Assembly (NCBI GenBank): GCA_938027685.1
Contig: CALJAM010000008.1
Coordinates: 124,001-188,000, forward strand
Source of the DNA: an uncultured Bryobacteraceae bacterium
GTDB lineage: Bacteria > Acidobacteriota > Terriglobia > Bryobacterales > Bryobacteraceae
Direction of reading: 5' to 3'
DNA length: 64,000 nt
Shown: in pieces, positions 54,704 to 63,044 of the stretch
Layout: the number at the start of each line of letters is the position of its first letter
Numbering within the stretch: position 1 is the stretch's first letter
Program-made: the position numbers and the translations under genes
Notes under the pieces: generated by a model
What the model was told of the DNA's origin: nothing
What the model saw: the letters and a program-made list of their open reading frames with translations, nothing else
Database searches by the model: none

Positions 54704-56719
54704 ATGAGAATCCGCGGCCTGTGGCTGGTCCTGGCGGCCGGGCTGGCCTGCGGCCAGACGCCCGATCCCGCCTATCCGTGGCTGGAAAAAGCCTACGCCG
54801 CCCTGCGTACGGGCGATTACGAGCGGGCCATCGAATCGTTCCGGCACGCGATCGAGCTGGCGCCCGACCGAGCCGCCGTACGCAAGGATCTTGCCTACGC
54901 CTACCTGAAAATCGGCGCTAACGAAGCGGCGCTCGAGCAGTTCGCCGAAGCCATGCGGCTGGATCCTGCCGATCACCACGTCGCTCTCGAGTACGCCTTC
55001 CTGTGCCACGAGACGGGTCGCCGGGCCCTCGCGCGGCGCGTCTTCGACCGTCTCCGGCGCACGGGAGACCCGGCTTCGCGCGCGGTGGCCGAGCAGGCCT
55101 TCCAGAACATCGACCGCGCGCTGGCCGACGGCATCGCCCGGTGGCTTGCCGCCCTCGACAAGAACCCCGCCGACTTCGGCACGCATTTGGAGCTGGCCCG
55201 GCTGGCCGAGGAGCGCGACGATCTGGAGCTGGCCGCAACGCACTACGAAAGAGCCTGGCGGCTGCGACCCGAGAGGCGTGCCGTCCTGGTGGATCTGGGC
55301 CGCGTCTGGCTGGGACTGGGTCAATTGGAGCGCGGGATGGCTGCGCTGCTGGCGGCCTCGCGCGGCGCGGAACCCCATGCCGCGGACCGGGCGCGCGAGC
55401 TGTTGCCCGCCCGCTACCCCTATGTTTCCGAGTTCGAGCGCGCGCTGGCGCTGGATCCGGCAAACGCCCCGCTGCGTCGCGAGCTGGCGTACTTGCTGCT
55501 CGAACTGAAAAATCCATCGCAGGCCGAGCGGCACTTCCGCGCGCTGGTCGAGGCCGATCCCTCCGATCTGCTCTCCGCCGCGCAACTCGCTTTCCTGCTG
55601 CTCGCCCGAGGCGAGCGCGAAGCGGCAGCCCCTTTGGTCCGGCGCGTGTTGGGCGGAAACGATCGGGAGCTGGCCGCCCGCGTGCGCCGTGCCCTGGGAA
55701 TGCCCGCCGAACCCGCCCCGCCGGGCGAAACGCAGCCTGCAGCTCCGGAAGCCAAAGTCATGGCCGAGCGCAGCTACAACGCCGGATATCTGAAAGACGC
55801 TCTGAAATACCTCGAGCTCGCGCACGAACAGGATCCGGCCGATTTCGGCGTCATGTTGAAGCTCGGCTGGACTTACAACTTGCTGGGCCGCGACGATCTG
55901 GCGCTCAACTGGTTCCGGCTGGCGAGTTATAGTTTCGATCCAGCCGTCGCGGCCGAAGCGCAACGGGCCGCACGCAACCTGAGTTCGACGCTCGCACGGG
56001 TTCGCAGCTCCTTCTGGGCGATGCCGTTTTATTCTTCCCGCTGGCGGGACGTTTTCAGTTATTCGCAAATCAAGACGGAGTTCCGCCTGGGACGGTTGCC
56101 GCTCCGTCCGTACGCCTCACTGCGGTTCGTCGGCGACGTGCGCAGCAAGCCGGGCGGGGCGGTGCCGCAGTACTTCTCCGAGACGGCGTTCATCCCGGCC
56201 GCGGGCATCGCAACTCCGAATTTCCGGGGTTTCATGCTCTGGGCTGAAGCCGGACTCGCCGTCAGTTACCTCGAGCGTCCCCAGAGCGGGCGCACGATGC
56301 CCGATTGGCGCGGCGGGCTGGCCTTCAGCCGCGGCTTCGGCCGCTCGCTGGGGGCCGAATCGCCCGGCCTGCTCTTGGAGACCGGCGCCGACGCCGTCTA
56401 CCTGAGCCGCTTCGATCACGATCTGCTTCTTTACTGGCGCAACCGCACCGGTTACACCGCGCCAGTCGTCCGCGGACTGGGCGGGCTGGCCACGCAGTGG
56501 TACTGGAATTTCAATGCCGCGGCCGATGCGCGACGCCAGTACTGGGCGAGCTTCCTCGAATCCGGCCCCGGTTTTCGTTTCCGCTGGGAGACGATGCCCG
56601 CCGGCTTCTATTTCGCGGTGGACCTGTTGCGCGGCGTCCACACGCTGAATCGATACAACCCGCGCCGCCCCAACTACTGGGACTGGCGCGCGGGGATCTG
56701 GTATGCGGTGTCGCACTAG
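54704..56719 (+). CDS. TPR plus C-terminal beta-barrel protein, polysaccharide-export-like
   Basis: From ATG 54704 the protein is 671 residues (a GTG four codons earlier is possible). It has a signal peptide (RIRGLWLVLAAGLACGQ), about ten TPR-like repeats (30-430) and a C-terminal beta-rich region (about 440-671) with alternating aromatic strands and a final YAVSH. This layout is that of BcsC, PelB or NfrA-type outer-membrane proteins that pass polysaccharide through a periplasmic TPR scaffold and a barrel. It overlaps the next gene by 17 bases, so the two are coupled. No synthase is adjacent, so the polymer is unknown. Confidence 0.75.
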   Translation: MRIRGLWLVLAAGLACGQTPDPAYPWLEKAYAALRTGDYERAIESFRHAIELAPDRAAVRKDLAYAYLKIGANEAALEQFAEAMRLDPADHHVALEYAFLCHETGRRALARRVFDRLRRTGDPASRAVAEQAFQNIDRALADGIARWLAALDKNPADFGTHLELARLAEERDDLELAATHYERAWRLRPERRAVLVDLGRVWLGLGQLERGMAALLAASRGAEPHAADRARELLPARYPYVSEFERALALDPANAPLRRELAYLLLELKNPSQAERHFRALVEADPSDLLSAAQLAFLLLARGEREAAAPLVRRVLGGNDRELAARVRRALGMPAEPAPPGETQPAAPEAKVMAERSYNAGYLKDALKYLELAHEQDPADFGVMLKLGWTYNLLGRDDLALNWFRLASYSFDPAVAAEAQRAARNLSSTLARVRSSFWAMPFYSSRWRDVFSYSQIKTEFRLGRLPLRPYASLRFVGDVRSKPGGAVPQYFSETAFIPAAGIATPNFRGFMLWAEAGLAVSYLERPQSGRTMPDWRGGLAFSRGFGRSLGAESPGLLLETGADAVYLSRFDHDLLLYWRNRTGYTAPVVRGLGGLATQWYWNFNAAADARRQYWASFLESGPGFRFRWETMPAGFYFAVDLLRGVHTLNRYNPRRPNYWDWRAGIWYAVSH

Positions 56720-58727
56720 TGGGCTGGCGCTGGCGGCCGGTTTGGCCGCCTTCGCCGCACAACCCCATTTCTATTACGCGCCGAAGGGAACGGAGCCGTG
56801 GCCCGAGATTCTCGGCGCCATAGGGCTTCCGCCCGCAGCCTCTCTCGCCGAGGCGCGGATCATCGTGCTGGGGAATGGCGCGCCGCCCGCCGACTGGCGC
56901 GAGCGCCTTCAGACCGGAGCCATCTTCATCGTGGAGGGCGAATCTCCGCTGGCGGCCGAGCTCGGCTTCCGCAGCTCCGACCGCCGCTTCGTGGCCCGCA
57001 GCGTGCAAGACGTGCAGCGGCCTGAGCTCCGCATTGTATGGGAGCGCCCGGCCGAGCTGCCGCTCTTCAATCTCCCTGCGGACGCGCGCGTGCTGGCGTG
57101 GGAGCGGTGGGAAAAAGCACCCCTGGTGGCCGCCGTGCGTCGCGGCCGGGGCGCCGTCCTGTGGCTGGCGTGTTCGCCGGGCGGGAACCCGTACGCCCGC
57201 TTCCCGTACCTGCTGCACGCACTGGTCGACCTGGGCGTCGAGCCTCCGTTCGCCGGCCGCAGCCTCTGGGCCTTCTTCGACTCCTCCTACCGGCTGCGCG
57301 TGGATCTCGATTACTTCGCCCGGCGGTGGCGTAAGTCCGGAATCGCCGCGCTGCACGTGGCCGCATGGCACTTTTTTGACCCGGACGTCGAGCGCGACGC
57401 ATACCTGACTCGGCTGATCGAGGCCTGCCACCGCAATGCCGTGCTGGTGTACGCATGGCTCGAGCTGCCGCACGTCAGCGACCGCTTCTGGCAGGAGCAT
57501 CCCGAGTGGCGTGAGAAAACGGCGCTGCTACAGGATGCCCATCTCGATTGGCGCAAGCTCATGAATCTGGCCAATCCCGAGTGCGCCCGAGCGGTGCGCG
57601 CCGGGGTGCGGCGGCTGGTGGAGCGTTTCGATTTCGACGGCCTGAACCTGGCCGAGCTCTACTTCGAATCGTTGGAAGGCGTAGCGAACCCGTCCCGCTT
57701 CACCCCCATGAACGACGACGTGCGGCGCGAGTTCCGCGCGCTGGCCGGCTTCGATCCGCTGGAGCTGTTCCGGACGGATTCGCCCCGCCATCATGCACGC
57801 AACGCCGAGGGGCTTAGGACCTTTCTGGATTACCGTGCGCGCCTGGCAGCACGTCTGCAACGAGAGTGGATCGCCGAACTGGAGTCGCTGCGTTCGCTGC
57901 GGCCGCATCTGGATCTGGTGCTGACGCATGTCGACGACCGCTTCGACACGCGCATGCGCGAGGCGGTGGGGGCGGACGCGGCGGCGCTGCTGCCCCTGCT
58001 CGACCGGCACGCTTTCACCTTCCTGATCGAGGACCCGGCGACGGTCTGGCATCTGGGCCCCGGCCGTTACCTCGAGATCGCGCGCCGCTACCGGGAACTG
58101 ACGCCGCATCGCGACAGGCTCGGCGTGGATATCAACATCGTTCCACGCTATCAGGACGTGTACCCGACAAAGCAACAAACCGGTACGGAACTGTTTCTGC
58201 TGGTACGCGCCGCCTCGCAGGCCTTCCCCCGCGTGGCTCTCTATTTCGAAAGTTCGCTGCTCGAGCCGGACCTGGCCCTGTTGCCGGCGGCCGCGGCCGT
58301 CGCAGGACGCCTGGCGCGACGCGGAAACGGTCTGATCGTGGAGGCAAAACAACCGCTCGGGGTGCGCCGGCCGGGGCCGGTACGCGTGAACGGCAGGTCT
58401 TGGCCCGCACGCGATGACGAGTACGTCTGGCTGCCCGCAGGTGCGCACGTGCTCGAGGAGGGCGGCGACCCGCCGGCTGTTCGGCTGCTCGATCTCAATG
58501 CCGCGCTGCTCGACGCGGAATCGCTGCCCGGGGGTCTGGAGTTCGCCTACCGCAGCTCCTCGCGCGCCATCGCGGTGCTGGACCGCGCCCCGAGCGCCAC
58601 GGAGGTGGACGGCGAGCCGGCGCGCCTGCCCGTCATCGAGGACCGCGGTCGGTTCCTCCTGATGGCGCCGCGGGGCCGGCATCTCATCACGGTGCGCGTG
58701 GAGAGCGACTCCCGGCTGTTAAACTGA
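56703..58727 (+). CDS. Secreted TIM-barrel glycoside hydrolase-like protein, uncharacterised
   Basis: The 674-residue protein has a signal peptide (SGLALAAGLAAFAAQ). Residues about 200-500 form a putative glycoside-hydrolase barrel: LHVAAWHFFDPDVER, VLVYAWLELPHVSDRFWQEHPEW, FDGLNLAELYFESLEG, VLTHVDDRFD and LGVDINIVPRY. Glu and Asp residues at the ends of the predicted strands are candidate catalytic acids, but I cannot assign a family. The N-terminal 190 residues look like an uncatalytic glutamine-amidotransferase-type domain. Overlap with the TPR/barrel gene suggests they act on the same polysaccharide, as PelA or BcsZ do with their partners. Confidence 0.72.
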   Translation: MRCRTSGLALAAGLAAFAAQPHFYYAPKGTEPWPEILGAIGLPPAASLAEARIIVLGNGAPPADWRERLQTGAIFIVEGESPLAAELGFRSSDRRFVARSVQDVQRPELRIVWERPAELPLFNLPADARVLAWERWEKAPLVAAVRRGRGAVLWLACSPGGNPYARFPYLLHALVDLGVEPPFAGRSLWAFFDSSYRLRVDLDYFARRWRKSGIAALHVAAWHFFDPDVERDAYLTRLIEACHRNAVLVYAWLELPHVSDRFWQEHPEWREKTALLQDAHLDWRKLMNLANPECARAVRAGVRRLVERFDFDGLNLAELYFESLEGVANPSRFTPMNDDVRREFRALAGFDPLELFRTDSPRHHARNAEGLRTFLDYRARLAARLQREWIAELESLRSLRPHLDLVLTHVDDRFDTRMREAVGADAAALLPLLDRHAFTFLIEDPATVWHLGPGRYLEIARRYRELTPHRDRLGVDINIVPRYQDVYPTKQQTGTELFLLVRAASQAFPRVALYFESSLLEPDLALLPAAAAVAGRLARRGNGLIVEAKQPLGVRRPGPVRVNGRSWPARDDEYVWLPAGAHVLEEGGDPPAVRLLDLNAALLDAESLPGGLEFAYRSSSRAIAVLDRAPSATEVDGEPARLPVIEDRGRFLLMAPRGRHLITVRVESDSRLLN

Positions 58728-58772
58728 TGGATTCGGGACGCCGTCCGGCGGCGCCCCGCCCGGCTCAAGATC

Positions 58773-59399
58773 ATGCGCAAATTGCCGGCAGTCGCCCTGC
58801 TTCTGTGGGCTCCTTTGTTTGCCCAAACCTGGGAGATCAACTTCTCGCGCGTCTCTTCGAAAATCAGCGATGCGCCTCTGGGCACGCTGAACGAGAAGCA
58901 CAAGAAGGACGACGACACGCGCCTGGTGGGCCAGTACGGCTACGGGGTCCGCGTGACCTACAACACCCGCGGCTACTACGGCCACGAGATCGGCTACATA
59001 CGCACGCACGCCCTGTTTCAAACCAAGATCCGTCCCGACGCCAAGACCTTCAACCTGGCTGAAGAGCGCGTCTGGGTCCAATCGGGCTTTTATACGTTCC
59101 TGATGTACTGCATGCCTCGGGGCGAGAAGTGGCGGCCTTACATCGCCGTCGGGCTGCAGGCCCACCAGTACGGAGCCCCCAAGAACATCCCGCAGTTCGA
59201 TACCGGCCCCACGCGCAACTACGGCGTCAACTACGGTCTGGGCCTGAAGCTCCACTTGATCCCGCACTCCGTGATCCGCCTGGATTTCCGCGACCACTTC
59301 GGCGGCAAGCCCTATGATCTCAAGTACGAGGATCCCATGAAATCCGGCGGCATCCTGCGCAGCATGGAGCTTTCAGCAGGCGTAGGGTTCACGTTCTAG
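58773..59399 (+). CDS. Outer-membrane beta-barrel protein, unknown role
   Basis: The 208-residue protein has a signal peptide (LPAVALLLWAPLFAQ) and a barrel pattern: YGYGVRVTYNTRGYYGHEIGYIRT, WRPYIAVGLQAHQYG, YGVNYGLGLKLHLIPHSVIRLDFRDHF, ending SAGVGFTF with terminal Phe. It resembles the OmpA/Omp85-small eight-stranded group. It is the last of the plus-strand group beginning with the M14 gene (45 bases after the previous stop). No ligand or enzyme motif is seen. Confidence 0.7.
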   Translation: MRKLPAVALLLWAPLFAQTWEINFSRVSSKISDAPLGTLNEKHKKDDDTRLVGQYGYGVRVTYNTRGYYGHEIGYIRTHALFQTKIRPDAKTFNLAEERVWVQSGFYTFLMYCMPRGEKWRPYIAVGLQAHQYGAPKNIPQFDTGPTRNYGVNYGLGLKLHLIPHSVIRLDFRDHFGGKPYDLKYEDPMKSGGILRSMELSAGVGFTF

Positions 59400-60058
59400 G
59401 CGCAGCCGGACGTCGACGCCCGTTCCGGCCGGTGGAGCCCCGGCAGCCGCTGGAACTGGCCCGGCCGACCACGGCTGAAAAGGGAGCGCGGATCGTATTC
59501 CTGAACGGCTCGTGCCGCCTCTAGCAACTCCCACGGGAGCACACGCACGGCCGCGTTGCGCCTGTCGCAGTCGGACCCGCAGCCTACCCGGTCTGAAATC
59601 CCTTCCCCATGCCCGCGCCTCGCGTTTGCACGACGCCCGCTGCGAGAAGCTGCCACCTTACAGCTCCCGCACCACGACTTTGACCAGGTGCGTTTTCTGC
59701 CGCAGCGGCTCGCGAGTGGCCTTTTCCAAGGTTCGCAATCCGCCCCGTGCTTCGTTCAGGGAGCCCTATCTCTTTACCCCCCTAAGTTCCCTTCTTAAAA
59801 AAGAGAGCGCGACTCATTGTCGTCTTCACGAAACTTTCGCAGCGCCGCGGCGAAGGGTTCGAAAACGGGCCTGTCGCACGTGCTCGAGCGCGCGTCAAAG
59901 CAAACTCCTGCGCGCCGGCTGTTTGCGACGGCTCCTTGCTGAGTAAGTCACCCGACGCCGCGACGCGCTTTGGTCAAGGCACTGCTGCCGCACATCGGCG
60001 TCGGGCACAGGTGCGCCGGGAACTCTTCGACCGCCCTCTGCTGTGGCCGAAACCTCTA
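59400..60058. other. 659-base gap, no intact gene
   Basis: No open frame here is convincing. A minus-strand frame ending at 59396 contains a peptide (VLPWELLEAARAVQEYDP) resembling C-termini of some flavoenzymes, so a decayed oxidoreductase gene is possible but not shown. The A/T-rich TTCTTAAAAAAGA at about 59790-59806 stands out without a clear function. Confidence 0.4.
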
Positions 60059-61831
60059 TTATTTCCGGCGCAAGGCCACGTAACGAACCTCCGCCGCCTG
60101 TCGCCCGGGAATTTCGAGCGCTCGCAGGACGAGTTCGCCGCGCCCTCGCGCGAGCCGTAGCACGCCCAGGCGCAGAGGCCGGAAATCTTTCACATAGGAC
60201 TCACTCCGCGGGACACGATCAAATTCCGCGCCGACGAGCGGCGGATCCCAAGCTTCGGTGATCCTGCGCTGAACCCGCGCGTCGCCGAAGCCAAGTTCGA
60301 TGAGGGCGCCGGGCTCGGGCGCGGCGTAGTAAATGTCGGCTTCGTAGTCGCCCGCCTTGCCCACCTCGATGTCCCAAGTGATCCGGTCCGCCGTGCTGGT
60401 CCAGTTGGTGAAGAAGGAGCAGTTGGGCGGACGTGCGCTGCGACGTATGCCGCCGTGAGGCACACCGTCGCGGGCGGGCAGCCATGTCAGCGGCGCGTAG
60501 CCGACGGGGAATGGCCGGTCGTCGGGGCCGACCAGCGGCAGCATCTCCCCGGACCATTCCTCGACGGCCCTGCGCAGTTGAGCAGCCACCTCCGGCCTCT
60601 CGCCGGCCAGGTCGCGTTGCTGGCCTGGATCGAGGACAATATCGTACAGACGGCCCGCGGGATCCAGGCGGTACTGTTGAGTGCGCACGCTCACCCGCCG
60701 GTTGTTCAACGAGAAAAGCATGCGGTCCGGCCAGTTCCGCGCCCTGCCCTCTAGCAGCGGCCGCAGGCTTCTCCCATCCAAGGGTTTCTTGGAGATCGGG
60801 GGCACGCCGGCCAAGTCGGCCAGCGTAGGTAGCAGATCGATGGCGGCTGCGATGCGGTCCACTCGCAAGCCGGCGCGGATGCGGCCGGGCCAGCGGATCA
60901 GCAGCGGGCTGCGCAAACCACCCTCGTCGAGCGACCCTTTGCGGCCCTTCAACCCGCCGTTCCAACGCCAACTGTTCGGGCCGTTGTCGCTGAAGTACAC
61001 GACGATCGTGTCACGCTCCAGCCTAAGCCGCCGAAGCTGCGCCAACACGCGACCGACGTTCCAATCGAGGTTCTCGCACATGGCCAGCGCAGCTCGGGTC
61101 ATCCCGAGGTCTTCCTGCGGCGCCCGCAGCTTGGGTTCGAAGTTCGCGAACTTCTGCCAAAAGCGGTCGGGCACCTGCATCGGCGAGTGAGGAATGTTAT
61201 AAGCCAAATAACAAAAGAAAGGACGATCCCGCTGCGCCTCGATCCAGGCGAGCGCGCGATCCGTCATATCGTCCGGGAAGTAACCTTTGCCGCGAACCAG
61301 TTCGCCGTTGTGGTCCAGCTCGGGATCGAAATACTGTCCCCAGTGGCCCTCGGTGAAACCGTAGAACTCATCGAAGCCGCGCGCGTTGGGATGGTAGGGA
61401 TGCTGCGTGCCGTTGTGCCACTTCCCGAAAAGGGCGGTGGCGTAACCGGCTGCCTTGAAGGTATCGGCAATGGTGACTTCGTCGGCGTTCATTCGCTCGG
61501 CGCCGGTGGAGACGCCGCGCACGCCGCTGCGAGCGTGATAACGCCCCGTGAGGAATTCCGCCCGCGTGGGCGCACACAAGGCGCATACGTAGAAGTACTC
61601 GAAACGAGCGCCATGACGACCAAGCGAGTCGATATTGGGCGTAGCCAGGTGAGGATTGCCGTGCAGGCTCAAGTCGCCCCAACCCTGATCGTCCGCCAGG
61701 ATTACGACGATGTTGGGGCGGCGCAGCGGCGCCAGGCTCAGTCCTGATTTACCCAGGGCGTAACCTGCCAGGCCGCCCAGCCACTGGCGGCGGGAGACTT
61801 CACGCTCATAGAAAGTGAGGGGCGCGCTCAT
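60059..61831 (-). CDS. Cys-type sulfatase, Tat-exported
   Basis: From ATG 61831 the protein is 590 residues; the frame continues upstream to 61987 without homology. Residues 13-26 (SRRQWLGGLAGYAL) form a twin-arginine signal. The sulfatase core starts PNIVVILADDQGWGDL with the metal-binding Asp47-Asp48, and Cys86 in CAPTR is the residue converted to formylglycine. GKWHNG, FFCYLAYNIPHSPM and VVYFSDNGPNSW follow. The C-terminal part after about residue 455 is beta-rich and may bind carbohydrate. It probably desulfates a glycan. An anaerobic maturase is encoded at 27967-29169. Confidence 0.93.
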   Translation of the reverse strand: MSAPLTFYEREVSRRQWLGGLAGYALGKSGLSLAPLRRPNIVVILADDQGWGDLSLHGNPHLATPNIDSLGRHGARFEYFYVCALCAPTRAEFLTGRYHARSGVRGVSTGAERMNADEVTIADTFKAAGYATALFGKWHNGTQHPYHPNARGFDEFYGFTEGHWGQYFDPELDHNGELVRGKGYFPDDMTDRALAWIEAQRDRPFFCYLAYNIPHSPMQVPDRFWQKFANFEPKLRAPQEDLGMTRAALAMCENLDWNVGRVLAQLRRLRLERDTIVVYFSDNGPNSWRWNGGLKGRKGSLDEGGLRSPLLIRWPGRIRAGLRVDRIAAAIDLLPTLADLAGVPPISKKPLDGRSLRPLLEGRARNWPDRMLFSLNNRRVSVRTQQYRLDPAGRLYDIVLDPGQQRDLAGERPEVAAQLRRAVEEWSGEMLPLVGPDDRPFPVGYAPLTWLPARDGVPHGGIRRSARPPNCSFFTNWTSTADRITWDIEVGKAGDYEADIYYAAPEPGALIELGFGDARVQRRITEAWDPPLVGAEFDRVPRSESYVKDFRPLRLGVLRLARGRGELVLRALEIPGRQAAEVRYVALRRK

Positions 61832-62161
61832 GAATTCCTTGTCTCCTTCCGAACATGCGATTATGCCAGACCGGGAGGCCGGAGCTCTTGCGCCCACGCG
61901 GCGCCTGCTTGCAATACTTTTCGTTCTCCCTGCCGAGACTCTCCCCGACGCCGAATGGCAGAGCAATCCGGATAACGACCGCAACACTGCGGCTCCGTGC
62001 TTTCACAAATACGCCGGAGGCCGACTGAGGGGGGCCCAAATCCGCCGGCGACGGATGCCGGCTTGCCAGGCGGCGGATGATGCGGGGGCTCCGGCGGCCG
62101 GGCAATGTCGGCCGCGCGCCGAGCAGCAGAAAGTGTGACGATGCGCGGGGTCATCGCATAG
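61832..62161. other. Start of a gene-poor, decayed region
   Basis: No gene is seen here. An open plus-strand frame at 61815-62138 has no recognisable similarity and no good ribosome site. From this point to the right edge the sequence shows fragments of mobile-type genes. Confidence 0.4.
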
Positions 62162-62500
62162 TGGCGTGATCCGTCCACAATTCCGAGGCTCGTCGCAGAA
62201 GCGACGGAGGGCGCATTCCACACTCGGTCGCGCCGGGTCGTGAGGGCCCCGCACAAGGAATTGCGCGCAGCCGGCGCCGGGTGTGGTGGCGCCGCGCGGG
62301 GCCCGGCGCGATATCCCCAGATCCAAGGCGCCGACGGGAGGAACGGCCAAGGCTTGCCGCTGAAAGATGTGATCGCGCAGCGTGCCATCCCTTCGCGTCG
62401 CTGGGCGGAGATCGAAGATGGGCCGGAAGCGGTCGTTAGGCCGATTCTGCACACTTCTGGCGGACATAGTGGAGGCCGTCGCGCGATCGGTATTACGTGA
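62162..62500 (+). pseudogene. ParB-family C-terminal fragment
   Basis: The frame preceding 62162 is stopped by TAG. From there to a TGA at 62498-62500 it reads WRDPSTIPRLVAEATEGAF and then about 90 residues I do not recognise. The first 18 residues match the end of the parB frame at 63945-64000 (DPSRIPELVTEAMEGAF), and the DNA is about 80% identical over 57 columns. So the region is a second, truncated copy of a related gene. It has no start codon or ribosome site of its own. Functional expression is unlikely. Confidence 0.6.
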
Positions 62501-62532
62501 CCGGCCGACGGCGAGGGGAAATCCCGCGAGCT

Positions 62533-62732
62533 GAGAAAACTAGCGACTCCGTGGTGCGGAACCTCCGGATCATCGGCGAAGCAGCTACCCGCTCCCGCCG
62601 GAGGTCCGCCGGCAGCATCCTGAAGATCCCCCGGAGGCGGATCACCGCCACCGCGTCGTCCATGGTTACCTCGATGTGGATCCCGAGCTACTTTGGCAGA
62701 TCATCTCCGAGCATCTGCCAAAACTGAGATAA
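62533..62732 (+). pseudogene. HepT-like (DUF86, HEPN toxin) gene remnant, multiply frameshifted
   Basis: Reading frame 1 gives EKTSDSVVRNLRIIGEAATR, a clear HepT/DUF86 helix. Near 62590 the similarity shifts by one base to LPPEVRRQHPE, returns to frame 1 for IPRRRITATA near 62625, and shifts again to HRVVHGYLDVDPELLWQIIS and EHLPKLR, ending in TAA at 62730-62732. At least three frameshifts make a functional toxin impossible as read. The conserved H and R of the RxxxxH HEPN motif survive in the fragment. The N-terminal third is missing, as is an MntA antitoxin partner. Confidence 0.75.
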
Positions 62733-62749
62733 GGGCTCCCATCATTGGA

Positions 62750-62809
62750 GCACTCAGGGGCCGAACCCTCGCCGTTGAGGCACTCAGGCGACGAGCCCTC
62801 GGCAGGGCT
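62750..62809. repeat. 30-bp tandem repeat, two imperfect copies
   Basis: GCACTCAGG occurs at 62750-62758 and again at 62780-62788, exactly 30 bases apart. The remainder of each unit shares GAxCCCTCG. A third, decayed copy may begin near 62808 (GCTACTCACG). It encodes a 10-residue repeat on the minus strand (EGSSPECLNG, EGSAPECSND). It is not a CRISPR array: there is no spacer-repeat structure. Confidence 0.6.
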
Positions 62810-62875
62810 ACTCACGAGCACTAGAAAGGTTTTTTGGGGCGCCCGTCCGTAGCTCTTTGAACTCTCTGAACTCTC

Positions 62876-62920
62876 TGGTCGGGCCGCCGGGATTTGAACC
62901 CGGGACCTCTTGCACCCCAA
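62876..62920 (-). pseudogene. 3' half of a tRNA-Pro gene, probable attachment-site scar
   Basis: The minus strand reads TTGGGGTGCAAG (anticodon loop with GGG and the 3' anticodon stem), a short variable region, the T arm CCGGG TTCAAAT CCCGG, acceptor strand CGGCCCG, discriminator A and CCA (plus-strand TGG at 62876-62878). The 5' half, D arm and the matching CGGGCCG are not present: the adjoining sequence is A/T-rich. Integrases usually recombine in tRNA 3' ends and leave exactly such a duplicate half. No integrase gene is intact nearby. Confidence 0.75.
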
Positions 62921-62985
62921 GGAAAAAATATCAATCACTTACAGACACCCCTGTTTGAAAACAAAAGACTTAGCCGCGATGGTTT

Positions 62986-63044
62986 TGGACCTAAATTGGA
63001 CCTAAACCCGGCATGCCACGCCAGTGTGGACCTGCACTGGACCT
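62986..63044. repeat. Four TGGACCT direct repeats in two phased pairs
   Basis: TGGACCT occurs at 62986-62992, 62997-63003, 63027-63033 and 63038-63044. The first and second are 11 bases apart, as are the third and fourth; the pairs are 30 bases apart. They lie 66 bases from the tRNA-Pro half. The one-turn phasing and position fit arm-type binding sites for an integrase or excisionase. The alternative is the decayed 3' end of an integrase coding sequence on the minus strand. Confidence 0.5.

Noticed and set aside
59396-59656. Minus-strand 86-codon frame with a flavoenzyme-like C-terminal peptide
   Set aside because: The similarity is to a short motif recalled from memory and cannot be tested here; no start, ribosome site or upstream homologous sequence is visible.
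62692-62722. Inverted repeat TTTGGCAGAT/ATCTGCCAAA as a terminator or operator
   Set aside because: It lies inside the HepT-like remnant, in the WQIISEHLPK codons, has no T-run, and is explained by the coding sequence.
62750-62830. CRISPR array
   Set aside because: Only two clear 30-base units without variable spacers between repeats.
62666-62938. Minus-strand open frame reading through the tRNA-Pro half
   Set aside because: Its N-terminal GCKRSRVQIPAARP is the usual artefact of translating the T arm of a tRNA; the rest is the 30-bp repeat and the HepT remnant read backwards.
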